Shown here one piece after another: positions 52,785 through 62,700 of a DNA stretch of 64,000 nucleotides. A program made the translations under genes and the position numbers. Below the pieces are notes generated by a model, which was not told where the DNA came from, did not search any database, and saw nothing but the letters and a program-made list of their open reading frames with translations. The stretch comes from Mucilaginibacter frigoritolerans (lineage in GTDB: Bacteria; Bacteroidota; Bacteroidia; Sphingobacteriales; Sphingobacteriaceae). The stretch's first letter is position 1. Each line of letters starts with the position of its first letter. Location of the stretch: positions 150,376 to 214,375 of the forward strand of contig NZ_VLLI01000012.1 in NCBI RefSeq assembly GCF_007830615.1, given 5' to 3'.

Positions 52785-53306
52785 ATGGAACGTACCATCG
52801 AACAGGGCACAGCCGTTCAGAACAGCACCCCAAAACCAACCACCAACAAAACTCCACAGCAGAACGGAGCCAAAAAAGATTCCGTTAACGGCATTACTGA
52901 AGCCAAACAACTTCCGCCACCGGCTCCAGAGCCGAAGAATGGAGCTTCCCCGGAGCAGCCCAAAGTGCCAGAGCCTGAAGAAGTACCACAAGCTATAGTA
53001 CCAATGTTGACCCTGGAAAGCACGCTCAAAGCGGTGGATGATCTACACCGGAAAAGTATCCAACGGATCAACTTGATCTCACGTATCAAACAGTTGGAGT
53101 CCTTTGAGGTGGTATTAAGCCAAGAACACGATGAATTGGATGAAAACCCCTACCAAGGTTGCAAATTGATCATTGAAGACGACAAGCAACGCCGCTTTAT
53201 TACTACCACTCCTGGATTAATTCGGTTGGTATCGCAATTCATCTTTAATGCCTGCAATGAAAAGTTGTTAGAGATTGAAGCAAGGATTGTCTTTCCGAAG
53301 GGATAG
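52785..53306 (+). CDS. Pro-rich hypothetical protein
   Basis: 173 residues. First 70 are Pro/Gln/Glu-rich and disordered (PPPAPEPKNGASPEQPKVPE); then a folded part TLKAVDDLHRKSIQRINLIS, KLIIEDDKQRRFITTT and FNACNEKLLEIEARIVF. Proteins with this shape accompany ardC-type genes in Bacteroidota mobile DNA. Function unknown. Confidence 0.65.
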   Translation: MERTIEQGTAVQNSTPKPTTNKTPQQNGAKKDSVNGITEAKQLPPPAPEPKNGASPEQPKVPEPEEVPQAIVPMLTLESTLKAVDDLHRKSIQRINLISRIKQLESFEVVLSQEHDELDENPYQGCKLIIEDDKQRRFITTTPGLIRLVSQFIFNACNEKLLEIEARIVFPKG

Positions 53307-53413
53307 ATTCTTAAAGAAAATGCCTCGCCAGGACGGTGGGGCATTTTAAATCTTACTCTTAAGAGCTCCTTTTTATCAGATACAAGGCTTAGCAATGCGT
53401 TGTCTTTCAGTGG

Positions 53414-54397
53414 TCACACAGACAAAATAGAATTAAAATCGATAATTTCGACCTGTTTGCCAAACTGCTCTTTGACCTTTAAATGAGTATCAAATGTAAT
53501 CTCCTGCCGAGTGAACTTCGCACGCAAATACATGTTTTTATACCATCTATTTATCGCTGCGTCTGACATTTTTGCAATGCTGAATTTGCTAGCATCGTGC
53601 GAGAAATACACAAAGCCACATGCATCTTGGGAAGTATGATTAAAAACTGTGACCGGTAACGTGCAATATAGCTCATCTACGGCATATAGCCTCAATATGC
53701 TCGAATTAATCGATCTATAGAGATCTTCAACTCTTTTTTTTAATTCGTCATTTTTTTTCTTCAGCCTATTACTTTCTGGCATCTTATCGCTAGGTATGTC
53801 TAATCGCTTTAATGTTCGGCGATACAGTCGATCAAAAAATTCGTGGGCAACCAAATAGTGGGCAAAATGAAACTCGTACCGAATATCCGATCTGTTTAAT
53901 GTAATTGAGTCATTAAATACAAAAATACTGTCTAAGATTAGATCAATAAACTGTGTAGCGCGCTTGTTGTCATAGGTCTCAACAGGTCTGCTTATGAACG
54001 TGATTTGGGTTTTGGACTTACCATATCGGCGATTCAATTCCTCTGTATGACTATCATTATCTGAGACTACAAAAACAGTGGCATTCGGAACAAGTAATTG
54101 TTTTATTTCTGTTAATATTTCTGCTTTATCATTCTCATCTGCAAGTCTCTCAATTACTATTTCGTTGAGTAATGTTATGAACTCATCTGACGGTTTTGTT
54201 CGCCGTGAAAAGACTTTTGACAGATACACTTTAAGATTATTGAAGCGCTTGAGGTATTCCTCAGACTTTTCATCTGCAAAAAATGTGGAGGTTGGGCTTG
54301 CCATCAATGCCTTAACTAAGTCCACGTGTTTAAGAAAAAGTGGAGTACTATTTTTCCCGATTTTTCTAGCAAAAAGTAATGATTCGATTTGATTCAT
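53414..54397 (-). CDS. Hypothetical 327-residue protein
   Basis: Soluble, helical. Middle strand ATVFVVSDNDSHTEEL and coiled segment RLKKKNDELKKRVEDLYRSI (about 210-230), then a strand-rich C-terminus (GFVYFSHDASKFSIAK). I do not recognise a domain, though a nucleotide- or phospholipase D-like core is conceivable. Monocistronic, convergent with the Pro-rich gene. Confidence 0.65.
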   Translation of the reverse strand: MNQIESLLFARKIGKNSTPLFLKHVDLVKALMASPTSTFFADEKSEEYLKRFNNLKVYLSKVFSRRTKPSDEFITLLNEIVIERLADENDKAEILTEIKQLLVPNATVFVVSDNDSHTEELNRRYGKSKTQITFISRPVETYDNKRATQFIDLILDSIFVFNDSITLNRSDIRYEFHFAHYLVAHEFFDRLYRRTLKRLDIPSDKMPESNRLKKKNDELKKRVEDLYRSINSSILRLYAVDELYCTLPVTVFNHTSQDACGFVYFSHDASKFSIAKMSDAAINRWYKNMYLRAKFTRQEITFDTHLKVKEQFGKQVEIIDFNSILSV

Positions 54398-54530
54398 GAA
54401 CGGTGTGGTTGGTTTATCGTATTGACATCAATTCAAATGTAAGGTATAATAAACATGTAAATATCACCATTTGAATCTCGCTACTCAAATTTCCGAGAAA
54501 ACTTCGGTCAATTGAAATGCGCATTTGATT

Positions 54531-54600
54531 AATAAATGGAAATAGTTTCTAAAGTTACAATATTTAATATCAAAATTTCCAATAAAAGGAAATAGTTTCT
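54531..54600 (+). repeat. Two 20-bp direct repeats spaced 50 bp
   Basis: 54531-54550 and 54581-54600 match 19 of 20 bases (core GGAAATAGTTTCT). The right copy ends exactly where the -7 element begins, so a protein bound there would cover the promoter spacer. Confidence 0.65.
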
Positions 54601-54608
54601 TATATTTG
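54601..54608 (+). promoter_or_regulatory. -7 element of the 88-residue gene
   Basis: TATATTTG, exact TAnnTTTG, directly following the right direct repeat. Confidence 0.5.
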
Positions 54609-54788
54609 AATATTGTTACAAATTGACTAGAATCCAACAATATCTTCATTTGTTCTTTGAAAAAAGCCCCTACGATATATAACTAGTATACCGTAAGGGC
54701 GCGTGAGTTGCTCTATTAACGAGGGCAAAGGTCCTTAAAACAAAGGCTCGCAACCATTTGAACTGTTAACCATTTAATCCCTATTTTT

Positions 54789-55055
54789 ATGCTAAAAGAA
54801 CTACCCAAAATAGATATTAGCATGCATATAGCTAATAATCAAGCAATTAAATTCACCCTTAGACAGTACGAATTATCGACGGTTGAGGAAGTCTGGCGTG
54901 TTAGCTCAGATAGAAAGTTTGCAGTACTGCTATTGGTCAATAAGACAAATTATTATGTATATGATGACATTGACTTCATAAATGTTGGAACGACAAAGCT
55001 CAAAGCAGAAAATTTGTTTTTCAATTATTGTATGCGATGGTATGGCAATAATTAG
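54789..55055 (+). CDS. Hypothetical 88-residue protein
   Basis: Reads MLKELPKIDISMHIANNQAI, then strands WRVSSDRKFAVLLLVNKTNY and a short helical end. No family recognised. Its long leader with repeats and hairpins marks it as a regulated gene. Confidence 0.6.
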   Translation: MLKELPKIDISMHIANNQAIKFTLRQYELSTVEEVWRVSSDRKFAVLLLVNKTNYYVYDDIDFINVGTTKLKAENLFFNYCMRWYGNN

Positions 55056-55739
55056 TATTATACTAAAAGATAGGAAGTTTTATCTTCCTATCTTTTTCTT
55101 TCAAACAGGAAATAAGGCATTCCTCCCTCCCAAACTCCACAAAAGTACCGCCAGGTTTCCTTCAAATGAAATAGCCACTTTCAGCCACTATATCATTTGA
55201 ACAGCTCTTTCCGCTTTCGCGGGCTGAACCTGTCATTCCTTTTGAAGTCGTAAGGTCGTTCGTCATGAAAGCTTTCTCTGTATGGTAATACCCTTCACTA
55301 CGTTCAGCATATTTCAATACAAGCGCTTTCTGTGTCTGGCTCGCCTGCTCTCTCGCAAAAGGCTTCACAAAGTGCATTGTGCTTTATAGCCGATTCTCAA
55401 CCCTATATTAAAGCACAACACCCTTTGTTCGTGTCAGACATACTATGCAGCCACTACGTTCCCTCTGCATAGACCTTTTGCTCAGCTCGCAGCCAGCTTC
55501 GTTGCTCTGCGCTGGCTTCGGGCGGCTCGCAAGAACTGGATCAGTAACATTTTGATAACAATACTGCACCTTTTATTCCTGTGAGCTATATGTAAATCAT
55601 TTTAATAATATATTTGCCGCTCATAACTGAACATGTCTTGTTCAATTATATTGTGATAAGGTTTAAAGCCCCCAAACAGCGAGTGGATGGGGGCTTAGTA
55701 TGTTTTGACTTCTTGCAAAATAGTAGACTAGAGCTACAA
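55056..55739. other. 684-base hairpin-rich region, no confident gene
   Basis: Higher G+C than its surroundings. Hairpins: CCGC-tttc-GCGG (55211-55222), CTATGCAG/CTGCATAG (55443-55450, 55465-55472), AGCCAGC/GCTGGCT (55491-55497, 55511-55517) with outer GCTCGC/GGCTCGC flanks. A 71-codon minus frame (55162-55377; KPFAREQASQTQKALVLKYA, ESGKSCSNDIVAESGYF) could be a small gene but may be chance. Candidate oriT or structured RNA. Confidence 0.45.
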
Positions 55740-56129
55740 CTATTTTTTTTCCTGTATTAGCGCCATCAATGCTTCCTTATCCTTCACCAGGCTTGCAATC
55801 ACATCTTTTAAATTCGCAATTTCTTGATCTTTTGACTGGATAACTTTTTCAACTAAGTCCTTTTGGAAGGAGTAGAAGTTTTCAATATGACCAATGCCCT
55901 GAGTGCCTTGATTAGGCGCAAAATTCACGACTGTTGGTTCATGACTTAAAATATCAACCGGCGTTACGCCCAATTCCCCGGCTATCTTTTCTAGCATAAT
56001 CGTATCAAGCTTTGTTTGATTGTTCTCAATACGAGAATAGGAAGCCTGGTTTATGCCAAGCTTTGCTGCCATGTTTTCTTGCGAAAACCCGCGTAGCTCT
56101 CTAATCATCCTAATTTTAGCACCGTTCAT
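55740..56129 (-). CDS. XRE-family regulator with C-terminal coiled coil
   Basis: 129 residues: HTH_3 at 5-60 (IRELRGFSQENMAAKLGINQ, ASYSRIENNQTK) and a coiled coil at about 85-128 (DQEIANLKDVIASLVKDKEA). A typical element-borne XRE repressor. Its own upstream region carries the repeats at 56167-56197. Confidence 0.88.
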   Translation of the reverse strand: MNGAKIRMIRELRGFSQENMAAKLGINQASYSRIENNQTKLDTIMLEKIAGELGVTPVDILSHEPTVVNFAPNQGTQGIGHIENFYSFQKDLVEKVIQSKDQEIANLKDVIASLVKDKEALMALIQEKK

Positions 56130-56166
56130 GTTCTAATGTGATTTATGTAAAAGTATAAAAAAGAGA

Positions 56167-56197
56167 ATAAAGTATGTAATAAATGCATAAAGTATGC
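56167..56197. promoter_or_regulatory. Operator-like repeats upstream of the XRE gene
   Basis: ATAAAGTATG occurs at 56167-56176 and 56187-56196, exactly 20 bases apart; the second is centred in the palindrome GCATA-AAG-TATGC (56185-56197). Two sites one 20-bp step apart suit cooperative repressor binding and could also control the gene starting at 56260. Confidence 0.55.
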
Positions 56198-56259
56198 TGC
56201 ATGCACATTGGATTATAGTTGAGGCTTTAAGACCTTTATGTGCACCAAATCCTTATGCT

Positions 56260-57126
56260 ATGCCCCGTATTTTTAGCCTATTGCAACTATTACGCTGTAC
56301 ACCAGTTCTGTTATTTATGCTCCTTTTTGTCACATTCCTTAGTTATTCACTAAGAGGTGTTGCCCAACAAAGTACCGTTGTCACCAACACCACCATTATC
56401 CAATTGCACAAAGCCGGTATCAGTAAAGACATTATCTCCACCAAAATCGTCAATTCTGCATGCAGTTTTGATCTGTCGACGGAGGGCCTCATTGCCCTGA
56501 AAAAAGAAGGTGTCCCGGATGATATTATCACCATCATGATCGCCAAAGGCAGTACCGCAACACAAAATGCCGCGACCAATCCCGAATTAGCGTTAGAACC
56601 AGGCCTCTATTATTTCAACCCTACAACTCATGAATATATTGAAATGGATGCCGCCATCCTCACCAATAGCAAAGCCGGAGGATTGGGAGAGGCCATGGAG
56701 CGAAGCGTCAGCGGCTTATTCAATGCCAAATTGAAAGCAACGCTCTCCGGCAAAGAAGCCAATATGAAAATTGCTATGACCAGCCCTTTGTTCGTGTTCG
56801 TATTTGATAAGGACAAAACCGGGTTCAATGATAATAACCAGGCAAAAAGCAATGTGGAAAGCCCGAATGAATTCTTCCTGGTGAAACTCACCCAAGGCAA
56901 GCGAGACCGTGAAATGGTGGTGGCAAAAGAAAATTCAGTGGGCGGCAATATTGGCATTGATGATAAATTAAAAGTGCCCTTCCACTATAAGAAGGTGCAA
57001 AAGGGATTGTATGAGGTATCAACTGATAATCCGCTGGTGCTCGGTGAATATTGCTTCATGTTTGCCGCCTCAACCGCCAGTACCCAAGGCATCACCCATA
57101 AAGTCTATGATTTCAGTATCCAATAA
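56260..57126 (+). CDS. Exported hypothetical protein
   Basis: 288 residues from ATG 56260, where a signal peptide starts (LLFMLLFVTFLSYSLRGVAQ); the frame also opens at 56194 but that would bury the signal. After cleavage come two short helical units that look repeated (IIQLHKAGISKDIISTKIVN and LIALKKEGVPDDIITIMIAK), then a beta-rich domain (LEPGLYYFNPTTHEYIEMD). Repeat and length resemble envelope proteins of unknown function in Bacteroidota. Followed by two lipoproteins. Confidence 0.75.
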   Translation: MPRIFSLLQLLRCTPVLLFMLLFVTFLSYSLRGVAQQSTVVTNTTIIQLHKAGISKDIISTKIVNSACSFDLSTEGLIALKKEGVPDDIITIMIAKGSTATQNAATNPELALEPGLYYFNPTTHEYIEMDAAILTNSKAGGLGEAMERSVSGLFNAKLKATLSGKEANMKIAMTSPLFVFVFDKDKTGFNDNNQAKSNVESPNEFFLVKLTQGKRDREMVVAKENSVGGNIGIDDKLKVPFHYKKVQKGLYEVSTDNPLVLGEYCFMFAASTASTQGITHKVYDFSIQ

Positions 57127-57137
57127 ACGCTAAGGCA

Positions 57138-57416
57138 ATGAAAAAGAACCTCTCTGTTATGTGCGCCGCGCTAGTGGTACTAAGTTCGGCCTGCCAGAAG
57201 AAATACTGCTGGAAATGTGCCACTATCACTTATACCCGCACCGCGCCCTCCGGTTCCGTCTTTACTGGTTATACCAATGACACGACGAAGCATACGTTTA
57301 GTGTTTGTGATAAGACCCCTTCAGAAATCAAAGCCTATGAAGTTAATACTTCCTCAATCCTGACCGAGAGCAATATTATCGTGAATACGGTAACGACGAC
57401 AACCTGTAACCAATAA
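57138..57416 (+). CDS. Small lipoprotein
   Basis: 92 residues with lipobox VLSSAC (Cys19); the mature part has Cys in KKYCWKCATITY, FSVCDKT and a final CNQ, probably disulfide-bonded. Eleven bases after the previous gene, so co-transcribed. Function unknown. Confidence 0.75.
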   Translation: MKKNLSVMCAALVVLSSACQKKYCWKCATITYTRTAPSGSVFTGYTNDTTKHTFSVCDKTPSEIKAYEVNTSSILTESNIIVNTVTTTTCNQ

Positions 57417-57428
57417 TTCAAAAATATC

Positions 57429-58340
57429 ATGCGTATGAAACACTTCGACTTTTTAAAAAAGCTCATTGTCATTGCTTCAATAACAACAATTGCCCTGTCA
57501 TGTAAGAAAAGTAGCAGCGGGAGTGGCGGTACACCCACACCAACAAATATGGCATTGGCAGTATCAACCGCAGCCATCACGAATATCACCTCATCGACTG
57601 CAACCGGTGGCGGCACGTTGAGCGGCACCGGAGACAGCGAAACAGCAATCAACTGTGGCATTGTCTGGGATACCAACCCCAACCCGACTATCGCATCATC
57701 AGGCACCGGGGCAATTTCTGGCATTGGTTCTTTCACCTGCAAACTCACGGGACTCAGCGGTGGCGTAACCTATTATGTTCGAGCCACAGCAATGAATGGC
57801 GAGGGACAGCGGGTGTATGGCAATCAGGTGACCTTTACCACGCCGCAACCACCGATAGCCATCGGACAAAGTTATGCCGGGGGAATCATTTTCTATGTTG
57901 ATAATACGGGAAAACACGGGTTGGTGATGGCTCCAACCGATTTGCCCCTAGAAACAACATGGGACAATGGTACCGTTGGATTACTTACAACCAATACCGC
58001 CGTTGGTACCGGCAAAGCCAATACTGCAGCAATAGTTGCTGCTTTAGGAACAAGTTACGCCAACACCTGGGGTACCTATCCGGGCTACGCGGCATTGGAC
58101 GCCAGCAAAGTGACCGTGAATGGCTATAGTGACTGGTATCTGCCTTCAAAGGATGAACTAACACTAATGGAAACCAATTTGTCAGGATTGGATTTAGGGC
58201 CTGCCAAGCTTACCGGGGCTTATTGGAGTTCCAGCACGGAGACCGTGCCTACTTTTTTCGCCTGGGCCGTCTCAGCCACTGCGCCTGCCTTAAAAGAAAT
58301 GAATCTTCCCGGAGGTGTCCGTCCGATTAGAGCGTTTTAG
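57429..58340 (+). CDS. DUF1566/Lcl-type lipoprotein with Fn3-like domain
   Basis: 303 residues. Lipobox IALSC (Cys25); a Ser/Gly linker; a fibronectin-III-like domain (AITNITSSTATGGGTLSGTG ... TYYVRATAMNGEG); and a DUF1566 C-terminal domain (YSDWYLPSKDELTLM, YWSSSTE, GVRPIRAF). Surface protein, often in Bacteroidota. Twelve bases after the small lipoprotein, last of a three-gene operon. Confidence 0.85.
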   Translation: MRMKHFDFLKKLIVIASITTIALSCKKSSSGSGGTPTPTNMALAVSTAAITNITSSTATGGGTLSGTGDSETAINCGIVWDTNPNPTIASSGTGAISGIGSFTCKLTGLSGGVTYYVRATAMNGEGQRVYGNQVTFTTPQPPIAIGQSYAGGIIFYVDNTGKHGLVMAPTDLPLETTWDNGTVGLLTTNTAVGTGKANTAAIVAALGTSYANTWGTYPGYAALDASKVTVNGYSDWYLPSKDELTLMETNLSGLDLGPAKLTGAYWSSSTETVPTFFAWAVSATAPALKEMNLPGGVRPIRAF

Positions 58341-58431
58341 TTCATATCACTCTGATGCTGCTAGTTGAAAGAAGAGGCTTTAAGTTACGGGACCCGCCTT
58401 TGTGAACTATTCTTGTCTACAGACGGGGTAT

Positions 58432-58887
58432 TTAACGGTCTTCAAAATTTTCTACTATAAAAAGAGTTATTCCCGAATATTGACTTGCAACCTGCTCTAA
58501 CACTACCTTCACGTCTTGCCATTTTAGGCCACCTAAACCGGAGCCAATTTTCGGCAGGGCGATTTTTTTTATTTTATGTTCTGAAGCGAATAAAAGCATC
58601 TTTTCCAGAGATTGTTCAATTGCTTGTAGTTCTGCGTTGGTTCGCCAAGAAACTTGTGTCCCAAGATTAAAAACATAGCCAATACCATAATTATGTATAT
58701 AAACATCTCCAATATTGAATTTTTTTTCAACACAGAGGTTTCTATAGGTTTTATACATTTCAGGGAATTTCTTTTTAAATTGGACGGCGATACCTTTTCC
58801 CATTGCACCTGAACAATTGCAACCGTGAGCATAGTTTAAGACATCGTCTATTTTAAAAATGTCACCAGATTCTATATAGGTAATCAT
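58432..58887 (-). CDS. Macro-domain protein (ADP-ribose binding)
   Basis: 151 residues from ATG 58887 (MITYIESGDIFKIDDVLNYA); an ATG at 58920 is an alternative. Macro motifs NYAHGCNCSGAMGKGIAVQF and PKIGSGLGGLKWQDV are clear. It could remove or sense ADP-ribose on proteins or nucleic acid. The preceding small gene ends four bases before this start. No DarT or other ADP-ribosyltransferase is visible beside it. Confidence 0.88.
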   Translation of the reverse strand: MITYIESGDIFKIDDVLNYAHGCNCSGAMGKGIAVQFKKKFPEMYKTYRNLCVEKKFNIGDVYIHNYGIGYVFNLGTQVSWRTNAELQAIEQSLEKMLLFASEHKIKKIALPKIGSGLGGLKWQDVKVVLEQVASQYSGITLFIVENFEDR

Positions 58888-58891
58888 ATCA

Positions 58892-59143
58892 TCAATATTT
58901 CCAATTTTTTTCAAATTCATCCTTGGTTATGAAATCGTTTTGGTCAAAATCAAGTTGGTCTATGCTTTGATCGCAAAGCATAGACCCATCCATCACCGGA
59001 ACCTCTAGTGACAAAAAACGCTTACCTTTCTGAGATATTTCTATTTGCTGAACAGCACTTCCATCTTTGAAATGAATATAAAACAGGACGTCTTCCTCTG
59101 TCCAATATTTTTCTATAAACTGATCTTTCACATTGTTTATCAC
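58892..59143 (-). CDS. Small EF-hand-like protein coupled to the macro-domain gene
   Basis: 83 residues. The C-terminal DFDQNDFITKDE fits an EF-hand loop (D-x-D-x-N-D-x-I-x-x-x-E); the front half has a beta-like VLFYIHFKDGSAVQQIEI. It ends four bases before the macro-domain ATG 58887, so the two are coupled. Not recognised otherwise. Confidence 0.65.
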   Translation of the reverse strand: MINNVKDQFIEKYWTEEDVLFYIHFKDGSAVQQIEISQKGKRFLSLEVPVMDGSMLCDQSIDQLDFDQNDFITKDEFEKNWKY

Positions 59144-59262
59144 AAAATTGATTTGCGTTACCTCAAAAAAGTAAGGGTAAAAAAATTAAATAGTAAAGCC
59201 CGACATTCCTGTCTCTGTTGTAACTAAAACTTTTGTCGAGCTCTATCTTTAATTACGTTATT

Positions 59263-59727
59263 TTAATTACACATATTCATATAACTTTCTGGCAAACCCA
59301 TTGGTTCTAATGTAAATATACCTTCATAAGGATCCCCTTTTTTATAATTGTATATTATTTTACCGTCCCTGTTCATATTAGCTTCAACATAATTTGGAAC
59401 ACCAATATCAGAATCAAAGAAACCAGCTGCCATTGTAGCTATACCATTTTTTATTTTTAGACAACATAAATTATTATAAATATAAAAATTTTCAGTATTC
59501 GTATAATCCAGCTTAATACATATCATAAAATAAGTTCTTCCACCATTCTCATATACTTTAGAATTTATAATCTTACCCTTAAACTGAATATTGCCAATAC
59601 TCGCCAAGCGGGTTTGCTGATCTTTATCCTCTTGTCGAGATGAATTAGATTCTATAATCCATACAAAAGCAATAAAGCAAATAATAACTACAATTATGAA
59701 AATTAATATTTTAACGCTTTGTTTCAT
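59263..59727 (-). CDS. Single-span membrane protein downstream of the RHS gene
   Basis: 154 residues from ATG 59727 (MKQSVKILIFIIVVIICFIA), a membrane anchor or signal, then a polar domain with Asn/Tyr-rich strands (TENFYIYNNLCCLKIKNGIA). Very A+T-rich. It follows the RHS protein in the same direction, the usual place of an immunity gene, but no immunity family is recognised. Confidence 0.65.
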   Translation of the reverse strand: MKQSVKILIFIIVVIICFIAFVWIIESNSSRQEDKDQQTRLASIGNIQFKGKIINSKVYENGGRTYFMICIKLDYTNTENFYIYNNLCCLKIKNGIATMAAGFFDSDIGVPNYVEANMNRDGKIIYNYKKGDPYEGIFTLEPMGLPESYMNMCN

Positions 59728-59780
59728 TTTTTTAAGATAAACATTTATTTGTATTGCAGTAAATTTAGAATTTATTTTTG

Positions 59781-62700
59781 TTAAGGTACTAATGTGTGCG
59801 TAAACCAATTAAGTGCAATGTGGCCCCATGAAGTGTTTTTTGTTGTATTAATTTGTTGGCCTGGTAATAACCAGGTCTTCCCCCAGTGAAGTTCTAATCC
59901 TACACTCCCTCCTACAATAACTCCTCCAGATGGGCCAATCGCGATTGAATAACCAAGACTAAAGACCTGCCAGGCATTATCACTAGATTTGCTGTATTGA
60001 AACCCCACATTACCATCCCCGACTAAAGGTTTATAAGATGCCGCTAACCCCCAACCAGAATAAGGCCCTGCAAAATCTTTTGGATTATTAGCAAATGACA
60101 TTTTAGGATTGTTAATAGCTATAAAGTAACTTTTTGCAACGCCTACGCTAATCTCGGCACTCGATTCAAAAACAGCTTGACCTTCTATTCCTACATAGTC
60201 AAACCATTGCCCTTTAAAGGGGCCGCCCAGAAACAGCGTATGTTGCACATAGGCATTACCGCTATACCCTGTCCCTAATGTTGCGGTTACCATGGCCGCC
60301 TGTTGATAACCAATAGCTACATTATCTAAACTAAAATTACCCTTTATTGCAATAGTAGTATAGCTATTCAACGCTGGTATAGGGACAATAAATACCCCAT
60401 TATTAGCTACTATAACGACACCACCGCCACTAGAATTATTATTAGTTTTTTTGGTTGCCGCATCGGGATTGGTAGATCCAGAGTTTGCAACTGGTGCATT
60501 AGCAGATGGCGCATTCGGAGCATCACTAGCTGGAACTGAACCTATGCCATATAGATTGTTTAACTGGTCTGAAGTGGTGCCATAGCCATCAATGACCTGG
60601 TTCTCCATTCCATCCGGATCGATATTCCGAATAGGATTATTTTCACCATAATTGTAAGGAGAAACACGTCTATTATTCTCCCCTAATAGATCCATACTTG
60701 TCCATCTTGCTACTACGGGATCGTAGAAACGCGCATTGTAATCGTATTGGACTATTTCTTCTTGTAACTCTTTTTTATTATAAAGATATTCAGTTTTTGG
60801 ACTACTTATAATCCGTTTTATTTCGTATCCAAAAGGATAGTAATCATCCTGCTGCAGTACAGCTGCCGAGCCGTTTTTTGTATCAAAAGTAACCCTAGTA
60901 TTACCGAGGTGGTCACTTAGATAATAATTGTAATCATAACCTCCTGAACTAGTTGGCATAGCTTTACCTTCTTCCGTTTGTATAAAGCTAATTGTGGGCG
61001 CAGAAGCACCGGTCGCCTTGTCATACTGTATCCCCTCAATGTAATCCGTATTACCCGTAATCGGATTTACTTTCCTCAACTTGTTACCTAACGCATCATA
61101 ATAATAAGTAATAGTTCTTCCGCCAGTAAAGGTTTGTGGCAAATTGAGTAAATTGTATTGAACGTTTATGTTAGCCAGTGCTGTACCATCCGGAGGAGTG
61201 GGCATAACGATCATATTCCCATTTCCATCATATTGGTAACCTGTATAATTACCCGGCCTATAACCATATAAACTGGTATCCGGAGATAAATCGTTTATAC
61301 CTTGCACCTGGTTGCTTCTATTACCATTATTGTCGGTATAGCTATAGCTTAGCTGATCTATCAGTGTATTAGCCTGATATCGATTCAGCGCTGTGATATT
61401 TCCTAAGTAATCATAAGTTATTCCGGTTTCGTCATTATGATCAATAGATATTCCGCTTAACAACCTGTTTAAATTATCATAGACATAAGAATAACTTTTG
61501 CCATTCGGTGCGGTGCTCGTTCCCCAGCTCTGGCTAGCTATATTACCATTATACTGAGCTATTGGGGCTATCCCATTTATACCAGCAACATTGTTATATT
61601 GCAGTTGTTCTTCAAATAATGGCCCACTGTTGTTTAATAACCATCCCCGTTCATTATAGGCAAATGCTATATTTTGCAAAAAATTGATGCTATCAATACT
61701 ATGCAATTGCTTGGTCACTACTTGACCTAACTCGTTGTAAACCACTTGTGAAAGTAATGTTCGGGGAGTTGGGGTCGTACCATTGGTAATCTGCTCCCAT
61801 GTTTTTAGCTTACGGCCCGTATGATCGTAAATGTATTGGTTAGATGTCGTTATTATTGGTATGGTGGTATTGCTGGTATTAAAATGCCTTCGGATAGTAG
61901 TAGTAGGTATATTGGTAAAATCATAGGTACTGCTTACTACATCATAGTTGTATGGACTTAATACACCACCTAAATAATGCTGTGCATAACTTTGAATAAG
62001 CCTCCCAAGGTCATCGTAATATTTAACTTTCCAAAGCATATCAGGGAGCGTTGCTGGATTGCTGATCGTATTTAACACTGCTGTTTTAGTAGCAGTAGGT
62101 AAGCCCCTTGTCCTTGCACTTGCCCCACCTGGAGAAGCAACGGTTACAGGCCGTCCCTGAAATGTGTAATCATCATAATAGTTAACTACAAGCGGTATTA
62201 CATTACTACCAAATGGAAAAGCATTGTTCGTATATCCTTGAGTTGCGCTGCCTGGACTTGCTGTCTCCCATTCTGCATATGTCCCTACCCCTAACTGATA
62301 ACTCACGAAATTTTGTAATGGAACTCTTGAGCTGGTATCCACAGTAATACCCGTCATTATCACCCTGCCCAATGCATCATACTTCATAAAACCCCATTGG
62401 CCATGTGCCCGTTTGTTAGCATCCCTGTCAAATACTAACCGGTCAAGCAGATTATAAACCATTTCCTCAACACCCTTTCCAGGCAATTGCTTGGCTACCA
62501 TACGATTCCGTTCATCATAACCATATTGGTAGCATAAATTATTCAGTGTTGTCTGATTACTGGCACTGGTGAGTCCGGTACTGTTATCCGGATTCGCTCC
62601 CGGTGTCAATACAAAAGCCAGGTTGTCAAACGGGTCATATACATAATAGGTGCTCAAAACCTCAACTAAGCTGGTGCTAGTATTATAATTATAAGTACGT

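Larger units (their letters stand above)
54398..54788. other. 391-base leader region with repeats and hairpins
   Basis: Contains the direct repeats at 54531-54600, the -7 element after them, and a hairpin GCCCCTACG (54666-54674) with CGTAAGGGC (54692-54700; one mismatch), then CGAG...CTCG around 54720-54750. No gene. The predicted leader of about 170 bases before the ATG at 54789 is unusually long. Confidence 0.5.

Noticed and set aside
55162..55377. 71-residue minus-strand frame in the hairpin-rich region
   Set aside because: Possible but the region's repeated hairpins and G+C-rich patch can create open frames; not listed as a gene, only mentioned in the region entry.
23790..58340. Second copy of the tRNA-Lys 3' end as right attachment site
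   Set aside because: Scanned for TTCGATCCTCTCCCAGGTCA-like sequence by eye; none seen. Serine integrases leave only very short core repeats, so absence is not informative.
58887..58920. 29-base overlap between the macro-domain gene and the EF-hand-like gene
   Set aside because: Arises only if the earlier ATG 58920 is used; the macro-domain start at 58887 fits the family better and leaves a four-base gap.
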